NCBI GenBank assembly: GCA_030833665.1
Contig: JAURGT010000001.1
Location: 1 to 64,000, forward strand
Direction of reading: 5' to 3'
From: Miltoncostaeales bacterium
GTDB taxonomy: Bacteria; Actinomycetota; Thermoleophilia; Miltoncostaeales; Miltoncostaeaceae
Length of the DNA stretch: 64,000 bases
The stretch's first letter is position 1; each line of letters begins with the position of its first letter. Of the stretch, positions 8,852 to 18,015 are shown piece by piece. The position numbers and the translations under genes are program-made. Under the pieces are notes generated by a model, which did not search any database, was not told where the DNA came from, and was given only the letters and a program-made list of their open reading frames with translations.

Positions 8852-11800
8852 ATGACCGGCCCGCTCCGCCATCGACAAGCCGGCGCGGCCACGGCCCGCG
8901 TGCGGGCCATTGTCTCCCTGTTCGCGCTGGCAGCCCTGCTCATGATCGCCGCCTTGCGCCCCGCGGACGCGAGCGCCGCCATGGCGGTGAACACCCCCTC
9001 GGGGAACGGGCTCTCCGGGATCGTCTTCTACCTCTCGAAGAACAGTCCCGCGACCTACAACACCCAGTACGTGGCCGTGAAGGTCACCAACGATGCGTCG
9101 AGCCGGAGCGACATCTGGGTGAAGATCACGGACGTTTCGGGCGGCAACGTGACGCTGGCGACGAACGAGTCCGGCGAGCGACACATCGGCCCGATGGCGG
9201 CGAGCGCGGCGGGGACCGTGTACTTCCTGTTCAAGGCGAGCGCGAAGACGACCGCGGACACGACCTTCAACATCAAGCTGTACAACGGCGCGCCAAGCGC
9301 AGGTGGGTCCCTTATAAGCACGCATGCCGCAACGTTCACCGAGGTCGACGAATCGCAGAACGCGTCGGCCAACAAGGTGACGGGTGGCTACATCAGCCCC
9401 GCCGCGCCAACTCTGGGATCCGAGTTCAAGGTCGTGCTCACAGGCCTGACCGGGACCATCGCGAACAACGGGGTCCTGCTCTTCACCCCCGCATTCGGCG
9501 GCACGTGGGACCCATCCGCCTTCGAGCTCGTGAAGACCGATCTGAGCTTCGACTTCAACCCGTCGGGCAACCGTGCATTCACGAACGTCCTCCGCTTCAC
9601 GGCATCGAACAACGGGTCGAGCACGGCAGGGACACCGGACCTGAAGGAGGCAGGCGGCACCTACACGGCGACGTACACGTTCCGGGCCGTCAACGCCACC
9701 AACGCGTCGGTGAAGCCGACGCCCGTCGGCCACATCAAGAGCGGCGGGCTCATGAAGTACACGAACGCATCGTCGCTCTCGTCCATCTCGCCGATCCAGC
9801 CGGTGACGAACTCCTTCATCATCACAGCGGAGGCCTCGCCGACGCAGAGCCATGACGGCTCGATCACCTACGTGCTCACCCTCAGCAACACGAGCACCAA
9901 GGCCCTTTCCGTGGACCTGGTCAACGACACCCTGCCCGCAGGCGCCACGTACCAGGCGGGCTCCAGCAAGTACCAGGGCGCCGCTATCGCCGATCCCACC
10001 AACTCCGCTGGTGCTCTCACCTGGAGCGGCCCTTTCACGGTCGCAGGCGGCGCGCGGGCGACGCTCACGTACACGGTGGCTGCAACCCCCACCGCGACCG
10101 CGACCGACTACACCAATAGCGCCACCGCCATGGTCGGCACCACGGTCATCGACACCACTCTCAGCACCTCGGACAATGCCCCCGCCCAGGCGACGGCAAC
10201 CGTGGACAGCGACTTCGCGCCGGACACCACGCCACCGTCCATCACCCTCTCGGCGGTGGACGGCGCGAATGCCGCCCTCGCCCACAGTGGATCCACCGCG
10301 TCCACCGGTGCCACGATGACGTTCTCAACAGGCGAGAGCGCCACGTACACGTGCAGCCTCGACGGGGCCGCGCCAACCTCCTGCGCGTCCCCGAAGGCGT
10401 ACTCAGGTCTCGCGACAGGCGGTCACACGTTCTGGGTCTATGCGAAGGACGCCGCCGGGAACATCGGCAGCGCGAGCCTCAACTGGACGATCACGAACAC
10501 GTCCAAGCCTGAGGTGGCGAGTTTCGACCCCAAGGTCGTCGCATCGAACTCCAGCCCCCTCACCTACACCCTCACGTTCACCAAGGACATCGACCCCGCG
10601 AGCCTCACCACCGGCGACCTCAGCGTCGTCACCACCGGCTCCCCCGGCACCTGGACGATCAGCTCCGTCGTGGGGTCCGGGGCCACATACCTCGTGTCAT
10701 TGACCTCAGCCACCCCGGGCACCAGCGGAACCGTTGCCGTGGAGCTGGCCGCGAATGCCGTCATGGACGCTGCGGATGCCTCCCTCACCGGGCCCACCTC
10801 CGACGCGACATCGGGAACGACGTCAATGACCAACACGCTCGGCCTCGCGATCACCAGCGCAAGCCCAGCGTCGGGAGCCACGTCGAACTCCACGACGGCG
10901 ACGTTCTCGTTCGGCCCCGCTGCCGGGAAGTACCCACCGGACCAGTACATGTGCAAGGGCCCCGCTGAGGCCTCGTACAGCGAGTGCGTTTCACCGGTGA
11001 CGTACACGGGGGTCACCGCTGGCTCCAAAACCTTCTACGTGTACGGCAATACGCTGAATGACGACGGCACGGTGAACCTCACCACCAGCGCAAGCCCGGA
11101 GTCCACATCGTGGACCGTGGATCTCACGGCGCCCAGCGTGACCCTCACCACGCCTGCAGCGGCCGCGCTCCTCACTGACAGCACCCCGACGCTCTCCGGC
11201 GCCTGCACGACCGGCGACGGGACCGTCAGCGTCCCGATCTACTCCGGGGCCAGCGCCACCGGGACGCCCGTGCAGACCGCCTCGGCCTCCTGCTCGTCCG
11301 CCACGTGGTCGGTGGACGCCGCGTCCCTGGCCGATGGCGACTACACCGCGAAGGCACTCCAGACCGACGGCGCCGGCAACACGGGTGAGTCGGGGACGCG
11401 GACGTTCACCATCGACACCACCGCCCCCAGCGCCACCGTGACACCCAATGCCGCGAGCACATCCACGAATGCGGCAGCCTTCACGGTGACGTTCAACGAG
11501 TCCGTGAGCGGATTCGCATCCGGCGATCTGGTGGTCGCGGGAACGTCGGCATCGCCCGCCTGGACGGTGAGCAGCATCAGCGGGTCCGGGGCCAGCTACA
11601 CCGTGAACCTCGCGTCGTCGTCGACCCCATCACAGGGCACGCTCACACTGAAGGTCAGCGCGAACACGGTGACCGATGCCGCGGGCAACTCCGGCCCCGC
11701 TGCCGACAGCGCTGTCGGCAGCATGGACGTGGTCGCGAGCGGAGACCTGGTCGATGGCTCGGTCACGGCGAACAATGGGAATGCCTGGGGTGCCTCGAGA

Positions 11801-14515
11801 TCGGTGGGGGTTGCCAAGACGAACTTCAGCGTGTCCGGGGGCGGGAGCGCGACCAACGCCCTCTACCGCCTGGTGGCGTCGTGGAGCGCGGGGGCCTGCG
11901 GCACCTTCGATTCCGGCACGCAGATCGATCTCGGCACGACGTCCGATGACACATCCGCTCTCGGCGACAAGTGCTTCAAGTACGAACTCCGCGGCAACGG
12001 GAACTCGCGGAACGCCACGGCCGAGTCCAACGTCGTCAAGGTCGACCTCACGGCGCCGTCGGTCGGAGACCTGGCCGTTGGGGGCGGAGACGATCAGTTG
12101 ACGCAGAGTGCCGCGCCTGGGATCACAAAGGGCACCAAGTCGGATGCCGCGTCAGGCCTGAAGGCATCTGACGAGAAGCTGACGCGCGCATCGACGACCT
12201 TCACCAGCAACACGTGCGGGGCCTTCGCTGCCTACAACGCCGCCGCGGAGACCGACATCTCGCTCACGGCCACCGCTGACTCGGGCCTCACGAGCGGCTG
12301 CTACCGCTATACGCACCGGGTGGGCGATAACGCAGGGAACCAGACCACGAGACAGAGCACCGTGAAGGTGGACGTGGACACCCCCGCCGACGGCACCATG
12401 ACCGTCAACAGCGGTAACGCCTGGACCAATAGCCAGACCCCGTCACTCGGCGGCACCGCGTTCGCCGATGTCAACTCGGGCATCGCGGCGGGCGGTGCGT
12501 CGATCACGCGCGAGCGGGCCACGCTGAACGGCGCGACCTGCGAGAACGACTGGGCCGTGGACCAGGCGGCGGTGAACGACGCAGGCGGGGCCGAGAACGA
12601 CACCCTCGTGCAGTCGTGCTACCGGTACACGCGCCTGGCCACGGACCGCGCCGGAAACGCCGCCAGCGCCGGACCGGTCACCGTGAAGATCGACCGCACC
12701 AACCCCTCCGGCGGCACCGTGAGCGCCGCGGGCGGGTCGGAGTGGACCAAGGTCGCCAAGCCCGCGCTCTCAGGCAGCAGCTACGCCGATGCCAACTCGG
12801 GCGTCGCCATCTCGAGCCTCACGCGCGCGAGCGCCACGCTGAGCGGATCGACCTGCGGCACCTTCGGCAGCGAGGCGGCGGTCACCATCACCGCCGGTGC
12901 CGATGCCGATGCGCTCACCCAGAACTGCTACCGCTACACCCGGGCGGCAACGGACAACGCGGGCAACGCGACGTCCACCACCACGACGGTGAAGATCGAC
13001 CAGACCGACCCCACCGGTGGCGCGGTCACGGCCAACGGCGGGAACGCCACCTGGACCAAGGACGCCAAGCCCACGCTCAGCCGCTCGGCCTTCGCTGATG
13101 CCAACTCCGGGGTCGACAACGCCACCGACGCGTTCACCCGCGGGTTCGCGGCGTTCAACGGAAGCGGTAACTGCACCGGGGTGACCTACGCCGGCGCCAC
13201 GGCGGTGACCATCGACGGCGCAGGCCGCGATGCGGACGCCGGCACCCTTGCCGAGGGCTGCTACCGCTACCGCTCCACGGCGTCCGACAACGTCGGCAAC
13301 GCCGCCACCAACGACGCCACGGTGTTCATCGACCGCACTGCTCCCGTGGGCGGCGCGCTCAGCGCAGCCAAGACGAGCGGCCCCTGGGCCAACACGCCGA
13401 AGCCGGGGCTCTCGGGCGCGGCCTTCAGCGACGCCAACTCGGGCATCGACGGCTCAGCCTCGGTCACCCGCATCGTGCGCGAGCGCGCGCCGTACGTGTC
13501 GGGCACCGACACCTGCTCAGGCACATGGACGGTCGATGACTCCAACGTGACGATCTCGGGCGGCGAAGACACCGACACGCTCTCCGAGGCCTGCTACCGC
13601 TACTCCCGCGAGGCCGGTGACAATGCCGGCAACACCGCGGCCACCACGCCGGACACCGTCAAGCTCGACCTCACCCCCCCGTCCGGCGGTGCCGTGACCG
13701 CCAACGGCGGCACCGACATCGACATCGAGGCCGGCAACTCACCCGAGTTCGACGTGAATGCCTTCGCCGACCAGCGGTCAGGCCTGCGCGCAGGATCAGA
13801 GACGCTCACGCGCCGCATCGCACCGTGGCTCGGCTCGGTGGCGAGCGTGCAGACGCGTCCGGGTCGCGTTTCGACGCGGTCCGAGTTCGGCGACTACGGC
13901 AGTGCGCAGCCGGTGACGCTCATCGGCGCCGAGGACCCCGTGGCCGTGGACCCGGGTCGGTACTTCTACGAGCACACCGTGATCGACGTCTCGGGCAACG
14001 TCGCCACCACGACCGCGCTCGTGGAGATCCGCCCGCGTGGCTGGGTTCCGCCTGCCGTTCCCGTAGACACTCCGTCGGGATCGGGCGGTAGCGCCGCACC
14101 TGGCACCTCCGGGTCATCGCAGGCTGCGAGCGAGGCGCCCAAGCTCACCGCATCGATCGCCGTGACCAGGCGGCGTGTGCGTTCGGGCCGCGTGCTCCCG
14201 GCCACGATCCGGATCACGAACACGGGCGGGTCGGCTGGACCGGTCGTCGTATCGATCCGGCTCCGCGCCGGCATGGCCATCGCCGAGATGCCGCGCGGGG
14301 GCCGGCTCGAGGACGGCAGGTTACTGCTGCCGCTCGGCGGCCTCGCCGCCGGCACGTCGCATCAGGTGAAGGTGTTCCTGCGCCTCTCGAGCACGCGCAC
14401 GCGCACGATGCTCGTGAGGGGCGCCGTGCATCGCGCGGGCGCGGCCGACCTGGCTGCGATCTCGCCCAAGATCACCGTGGTGGTGCAGCGACGGCGGAGC
14501 GGACTTACCGGCTAG
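8852..14515 (+). CDS. Giant secreted repeat protein with Ig-like/DUF11-like regions and Cys-containing tandem modules
   Basis: Signal peptide ARVRAIVSLFALAALLMIAALRPADASA; ~7 tandem modules with WTxxxxPxLSGxxFADANSGI ... CYRYTRxATDNAGNxxxxxxTVKID; DUF11-like C-terminus. Confidence 0.85.
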   Translation: MTGPLRHRQAGAATARVRAIVSLFALAALLMIAALRPADASAAMAVNTPSGNGLSGIVFYLSKNSPATYNTQYVAVKVTNDASSRSDIWVKITDVSGGNVTLATNESGERHIGPMAASAAGTVYFLFKASAKTTADTTFNIKLYNGAPSAGGSLISTHAATFTEVDESQNASANKVTGGYISPAAPTLGSEFKVVLTGLTGTIANNGVLLFTPAFGGTWDPSAFELVKTDLSFDFNPSGNRAFTNVLRFTASNNGSSTAGTPDLKEAGGTYTATYTFRAVNATNASVKPTPVGHIKSGGLMKYTNASSLSSISPIQPVTNSFIITAEASPTQSHDGSITYVLTLSNTSTKALSVDLVNDTLPAGATYQAGSSKYQGAAIADPTNSAGALTWSGPFTVAGGARATLTYTVAATPTATATDYTNSATAMVGTTVIDTTLSTSDNAPAQATATVDSDFAPDTTPPSITLSAVDGANAALAHSGSTASTGATMTFSTGESATYTCSLDGAAPTSCASPKAYSGLATGGHTFWVYAKDAAGNIGSASLNWTITNTSKPEVASFDPKVVASNSSPLTYTLTFTKDIDPASLTTGDLSVVTTGSPGTWTISSVVGSGATYLVSLTSATPGTSGTVAVELAANAVMDAADASLTGPTSDATSGTTSMTNTLGLAITSASPASGATSNSTTATFSFGPAAGKYPPDQYMCKGPAEASYSECVSPVTYTGVTAGSKTFYVYGNTLNDDGTVNLTTSASPESTSWTVDLTAPSVTLTTPAAAALLTDSTPTLSGACTTGDGTVSVPIYSGASATGTPVQTASASCSSATWSVDAASLADGDYTAKALQTDGAGNTGESGTRTFTIDTTAPSATVTPNAASTSTNAAAFTVTFNESVSGFASGDLVVAGTSASPAWTVSSISGSGASYTVNLASSSTPSQGTLTLKVSANTVTDAAGNSGPAADSAVGSMDVVASGDLVDGSVTANNGNAWGASRSVGVAKTNFSVSGGGSATNALYRLVASWSAGACGTFDSGTQIDLGTTSDDTSALGDKCFKYELRGNGNSRNATAESNVVKVDLTAPSVGDLAVGGGDDQLTQSAAPGITKGTKSDAASGLKASDEKLTRASTTFTSNTCGAFAAYNAAAETDISLTATADSGLTSGCYRYTHRVGDNAGNQTTRQSTVKVDVDTPADGTMTVNSGNAWTNSQTPSLGGTAFADVNSGIAAGGASITRERATLNGATCENDWAVDQAAVNDAGGAENDTLVQSCYRYTRLATDRAGNAASAGPVTVKIDRTNPSGGTVSAAGGSEWTKVAKPALSGSSYADANSGVAISSLTRASATLSGSTCGTFGSEAAVTITAGADADALTQNCYRYTRAATDNAGNATSTTTTVKIDQTDPTGGAVTANGGNATWTKDAKPTLSRSAFADANSGVDNATDAFTRGFAAFNGSGNCTGVTYAGATAVTIDGAGRDADAGTLAEGCYRYRSTASDNVGNAATNDATVFIDRTAPVGGALSAAKTSGPWANTPKPGLSGAAFSDANSGIDGSASVTRIVRERAPYVSGTDTCSGTWTVDDSNVTISGGEDTDTLSEACYRYSREAGDNAGNTAATTPDTVKLDLTPPSGGAVTANGGTDIDIEAGNSPEFDVNAFADQRSGLRAGSETLTRRIAPWLGSVASVQTRPGRVSTRSEFGDYGSAQPVTLIGAEDPVAVDPGRYFYEHTVIDVSGNVATTTALVEIRPRGWVPPAVPVDTPSGSGGSAAPGTSGSSQAASEAPKLTASIAVTRRRVRSGRVLPATIRITNTGGSAGPVVVSIRLRAGMAIAEMPRGGRLEDGRLLLPLGGLAAGTSHQVKVFLRLSSTRTRTMLVRGAVHRAGAADLAAISPKITVVVQRRRSGLTG

Positions 14516-14518
14516 CAG

Positions 14519-15355
14519 CTAAGCGGGGTCGTCCTCCAGTAGGTCACCCAGATCGGCGAGGCCGGGGTCGCCGTCGTCCACACCCGCATCCGCGCCACCC
14601 TCTGCGGTTGCCATGTCGATGGCGTCCTCGGCCAGCACGATCACCATCGCGGTCCACAGCGGGTCGGCGGCGGGATCCTCGGGCACTGGGCCCTTGGCGA
14701 GGCGCTTGATCGATGCCAGGGCCAGCGGCGGGGCGGGCACGTCGAGCGTGGTGAGCGCCTCCCGGGCCCAGGCACGGAGCTCGTCATCTCCCGTGGCGCG
14801 GGCCAGGCGCGATGTGGCGGCCTCAGGCGACGTACCCGCGTCGGCATAGTCGGCGATCTCGGGGCCGAAATCCTCGGGGTCAAGGTCGAGCAGGTCCACC
14901 ACGGTGCGCCCGGCCGTGGTGGCCAGTGCCACCAGCGCTTCCGGCCTGCCGGGGTCGGCGCCCTGGATGCCCGACAGCGCCTCCAACCGGTCGAGCGCGC
15001 GCGCGCGCACCGCCGCGAGGTCGAGCCCCGCGCGCTCGGCGAGCGCAAGCGCAAGCGGGTTCTCGGGATCGGCGTCAGCCGCGAACTGCTCGGCCACCGC
15101 CAGCGAGCGGTCGTCCGCGGCGTCGTCCGGGCGCTCGGCGCGGGCGAGGGCCGCGGCGGTGGGGCCCTGAAGCACAGGCCACTGCGCGGTGGCCACCTTG
15201 CGGATAAGCGCGTCCACCTCGGCACGCTCGGGAGCACCCGCACCAATGGCGATGGCGAGCTCCATGGCCTCGGGACCCAGCAGCCCGCGCGGGAACGACA
15301 GGCCGGTCATCGCGATGACCCGGCGCATGGCCGCCATGTCGCGCTCAGTGCTCAC
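14519..15355 (-). CDS. Hypothetical protein, acidic, Ala-rich
   Basis: 278-aa ORF packed between neighbours; no family recognised. Confidence 0.7.
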   Translation of the reverse strand: MSTERDMAAMRRVIAMTGLSFPRGLLGPEAMELAIAIGAGAPERAEVDALIRKVATAQWPVLQGPTAAALARAERPDDAADDRSLAVAEQFAADADPENPLALALAERAGLDLAAVRARALDRLEALSGIQGADPGRPEALVALATTAGRTVVDLLDLDPEDFGPEIADYADAGTSPEAATSRLARATGDDELRAWAREALTTLDVPAPPLALASIKRLAKGPVPEDPAADPLWTAMVIVLAEDAIDMATAEGGADAGVDDGDPGLADLGDLLEDDPA

Positions 15356-16158
15356 GGCAGCACGATCTCATGCTCGATCGCGCCGAGGCCGTCGATCTCG
15401 ACGCGCACGATGTCACCGGGCTGCAGGAACCGCATGGGGTCCATGCCCACGCCCACACCCTGCGGCGTGCCGGTGCTGATGACATCGCCTGGCTCCAGCG
15501 GGAACACGTGCGATGCGAACGACACCAGCTCGGCCACCGTGAAGATCATGTCCTCGGTCGAGGTGTCCTGGCGCAGTTCGCCGTTCACCCACGTGCGGAT
15601 GCGAAGGTCCTGCGGGTCGCCCACCTCGTCGGCCGAGGTGACCCACGGCCCCATCGGCATGAATCCCCACCCGCTCTTGGCGCGGATCCACTGCGGCTCC
15701 GATTTCTGGCGGTCGCGTGCGCTCACGTCGTCCACGGCCATGTACCCGAACACGTGCTCGAGGGCGCGATCAGGCGATACGCGGTGCGCCCGCGGGCCGA
15801 TCACCACGCCGAGCTCGCCCTCGTAGTCGAGGCGGCGCGTCCAGTCCGGGTGCACCACCGGCCCCGACGGCCGGTTCACCGCTCCGCGCATCTTCGCGAA
15901 CAGCACGGGCTCCTCCGGCGGCTGCTGGCCGGTCTCGGCCGCGTGCGCCCGGTAGTTCAACCCGATGCCGAAGGCGTTGCCCGGAATCACCGGCGCCTCG
16001 AGCACCACCTCAGCCATCGGGATCGGGTCGCCCGCCGCCACCGGTTCGTCTCCGCGGATGATGTCGAGCGCGTCATGCGCGGTCAGCGGCAGCACGCGGT
16101 CGCCCTCCACCAGTCCGGGCTGCCGGCGGGAATCCCGGCTGAACGAGCACAGTCGCAT
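15352..16158 (-). CDS. Fumarylacetoacetate hydrolase-family protein
   Basis: GLNYRAHAAETGQQPPEEPVLFAKMRGAVNRPSGPVVHP...LDYEGELGVVIG...GDVISTGTPQGVGVGM. Confidence 0.92.
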   Translation of the reverse strand: MRLCSFSRDSRRQPGLVEGDRVLPLTAHDALDIIRGDEPVAAGDPIPMAEVVLEAPVIPGNAFGIGLNYRAHAAETGQQPPEEPVLFAKMRGAVNRPSGPVVHPDWTRRLDYEGELGVVIGPRAHRVSPDRALEHVFGYMAVDDVSARDRQKSEPQWIRAKSGWGFMPMGPWVTSADEVGDPQDLRIRTWVNGELRQDTSTEDMIFTVAELVSFASHVFPLEPGDVISTGTPQGVGVGMDPMRFLQPGDIVRVEIDGLGAIEHEIVLP

Positions 16159-16885
16159 GTGCCGCTATCCTACGGACCTCTCGCCGGCCCTCGCGTGGCC
16201 GCCACCCGACCACGGAAGAGGCACCATCTCAACGCGCCCAGACGATCCCCGCTCCGACGGGAACCCTCGCGCGCGGCAGGCCGTCTCCGACGGGGTCCGC
16301 GGATTCGTCGCTCCCGTCGTCAGGTTCCTCGTGCGTGCCGGGGTCACCCCCAATGCCATCACGATCTTCGGATTCGTGCTCAGCGTCGGCACCGCGGTCC
16401 TGGCCGGGTTCCAGCTCTGGATCTGGGCGTTCGCGGTGGGATTCATCGGCGCCTTCAGCGACATGTTCGACGGCTCGGTGGCCCGCCTCAGCGGAAAGTC
16501 ATCGCGCTTCGGGGCGTTCCTCGACTCCAACCTCGACCGCCTCGGCGAAGGGCTCGTGATGGGCGGCATCGGCATCGCCATGGCCTACGACGGCCGCACC
16601 TATGCGGTTGCGATGACGATCCTCGCACTGACCGGCGGCTTCCTGGTGTCGTACACCCGGGCCCGCGCCGAGGGCCTGGGCATCGACTCCAACAAGGGCG
16701 GGCTCTTCAGCCGAACCGAGCGCCTGATCCTCATCGGGTTCGCGCTGCTCCTGGGCGGCTGGGGCATCACCATCGAGGTCGTCATGACCATCCTCGCCGT
16801 GGGGACTCTCGTCACCTTCGCCCAGCGCCTTTTCTACGTACACTCCGTGCTTCGGGACGCCGACGGGCCCCCGGACGCCAGGTAA
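16157..16885 (+). CDS. CDP-alcohol phosphatidyltransferase (PI synthase-like); true start uncertain, perhaps ATC at 16226
   Basis: [28 protein letters not shown] matches D-x2-DG-x2-AR-x8-G-x3-D-x3-D; next to ino1. Confidence 0.88.
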   Translation: MCRYPTDLSPALAWPPPDHGRGTISTRPDDPRSDGNPRARQAVSDGVRGFVAPVVRFLVRAGVTPNAITIFGFVLSVGTAVLAGFQLWIWAFAVGFIGAFSDMFDGSVARLSGKSSRFGAFLDSNLDRLGEGLVMGGIGIAMAYDGRTYAVAMTILALTGGFLVSYTRARAEGLGIDSNKGGLFSRTERLILIGFALLLGGWGITIEVVMTILAVGTLVTFAQRLFYVHSVLRDADGPPDAR

Positions 16886-16907
16886 GCAACGGGGGAGACC
16901 CGATCTC

Positions 16908-18002
16908 GTGAGCAAGTCGGTCAACGTGGCCATCATCGGCGTGGGCAACTGCGCCTCATCGTTCGTGCAGGGCGTGCAGTACTACAAGGACGCCGGCAAG
17001 GACGACTTCGTCCCGGGCCTCATGCACTCGGTGCTGGGCGGCTACCACGTGAAGGACATCAACTTCGTGGCCGCCATCGACATCGACGCCAACAAGGTGG
17101 GCCTCGACCTGGCCGATGCCATCTTCACCGAGCCCAACAACACGGTCAAGTTCTCGGACGTCCCCGAGACGGGCGTGCATGTGTCGCGTGGCATGACCCA
17201 CGACGGCCTGGGCAAGTACCTCTCGGAGATCATCGAGAAGGCCCCCGGCGAGACCGCCGACATCACCGGGCTGCTCAAGAGCACCAAGACCGACGTGGTG
17301 GTGTCGTACCTGCCGGTGGGATCCGAGCAGGCGACGAAGTGGTACGTCGAGCACATCCTCGCCGCCGGCTGCGGCTTCGTGAACTGCGTGCCTGTCTTCA
17401 TCGGGCGCGAGCACTACTGGCAGGAGCGCTTCCGCGAGGCCGGCGCGCCCATCGTGGGCGACGACATCAAGAGCCAGGTGGGCGCCACCATCGTGCACCG
17501 CCAGCTCACGCGCCTCATGCGCGAGCGCGGCGTCCGCCTGAAGCACACCACGCAACTCAACTTCGGCGGCAACACCGACTTCCTCAACATGCTCGAGCGC
17601 GAGCGCCTCGAGAGCAAGAAGATCAGCAAGACCAACGCGGTCACGTCGATGCTCGACTACGAGATGGACCCGAAGGACATCCACATCGGGCCCAGCGACT
17701 ACGTGCCGTGGCTCACCGACCGGAAGTGGGCGCACATCCGCCTCGAGGGCCAGGCCTTCGGCGACGTGCCGCTCAACATCGAGCTCAAGCTCGAGGTGTG
17801 GGACTCACCCAACTCGGCCGGCGTGGTCATCGACGCCGTCCGCTGCTGCAAGGTGGCCATGGACCGCGGCATCTCGGGCACGCTCGAGGGCCCGTCGTCG
17901 TACTTCATGAAGAGCCCGCCGATCCAGCATCCGGACGACGTCGCGCGCGAGATGACCGAGGAATTCATCAGCGGCGAGAGCGACGCCGCCCTGCCGAGGT
18001 AG
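16908..18002 (+). CDS. ino1: myo-inositol-1-phosphate synthase
   Basis: [24 protein letters not shown]...[12 protein letters not shown]...[34 protein letters not shown]. Confidence 0.95.
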   Translation: MSKSVNVAIIGVGNCASSFVQGVQYYKDAGKDDFVPGLMHSVLGGYHVKDINFVAAIDIDANKVGLDLADAIFTEPNNTVKFSDVPETGVHVSRGMTHDGLGKYLSEIIEKAPGETADITGLLKSTKTDVVVSYLPVGSEQATKWYVEHILAAGCGFVNCVPVFIGREHYWQERFREAGAPIVGDDIKSQVGATIVHRQLTRLMRERGVRLKHTTQLNFGGNTDFLNMLERERLESKKISKTNAVTSMLDYEMDPKDIHIGPSDYVPWLTDRKWAHIRLEGQAFGDVPLNIELKLEVWDSPNSAGVVIDAVRCCKVAMDRGISGTLEGPSSYFMKSPPIQHPDDVAREMTEEFISGESDAALPR

Positions 18003-18015
18003 GCACGGAGCCGCG

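Noticed and set aside
8762-10285. 507-aa minus-strand ORF over the giant repeat protein
   Set aside because: Arg/Gly/Val-rich translation typical of antisense high-GC frames; the plus-strand protein has a signal peptide and modular repeats
15370-16911. 513-aa plus-strand ORF spanning FAH and phosphatidyltransferase genes
   Set aside because: Antisense/out-of-frame to two well-recognised families; composition Arg/His-rich
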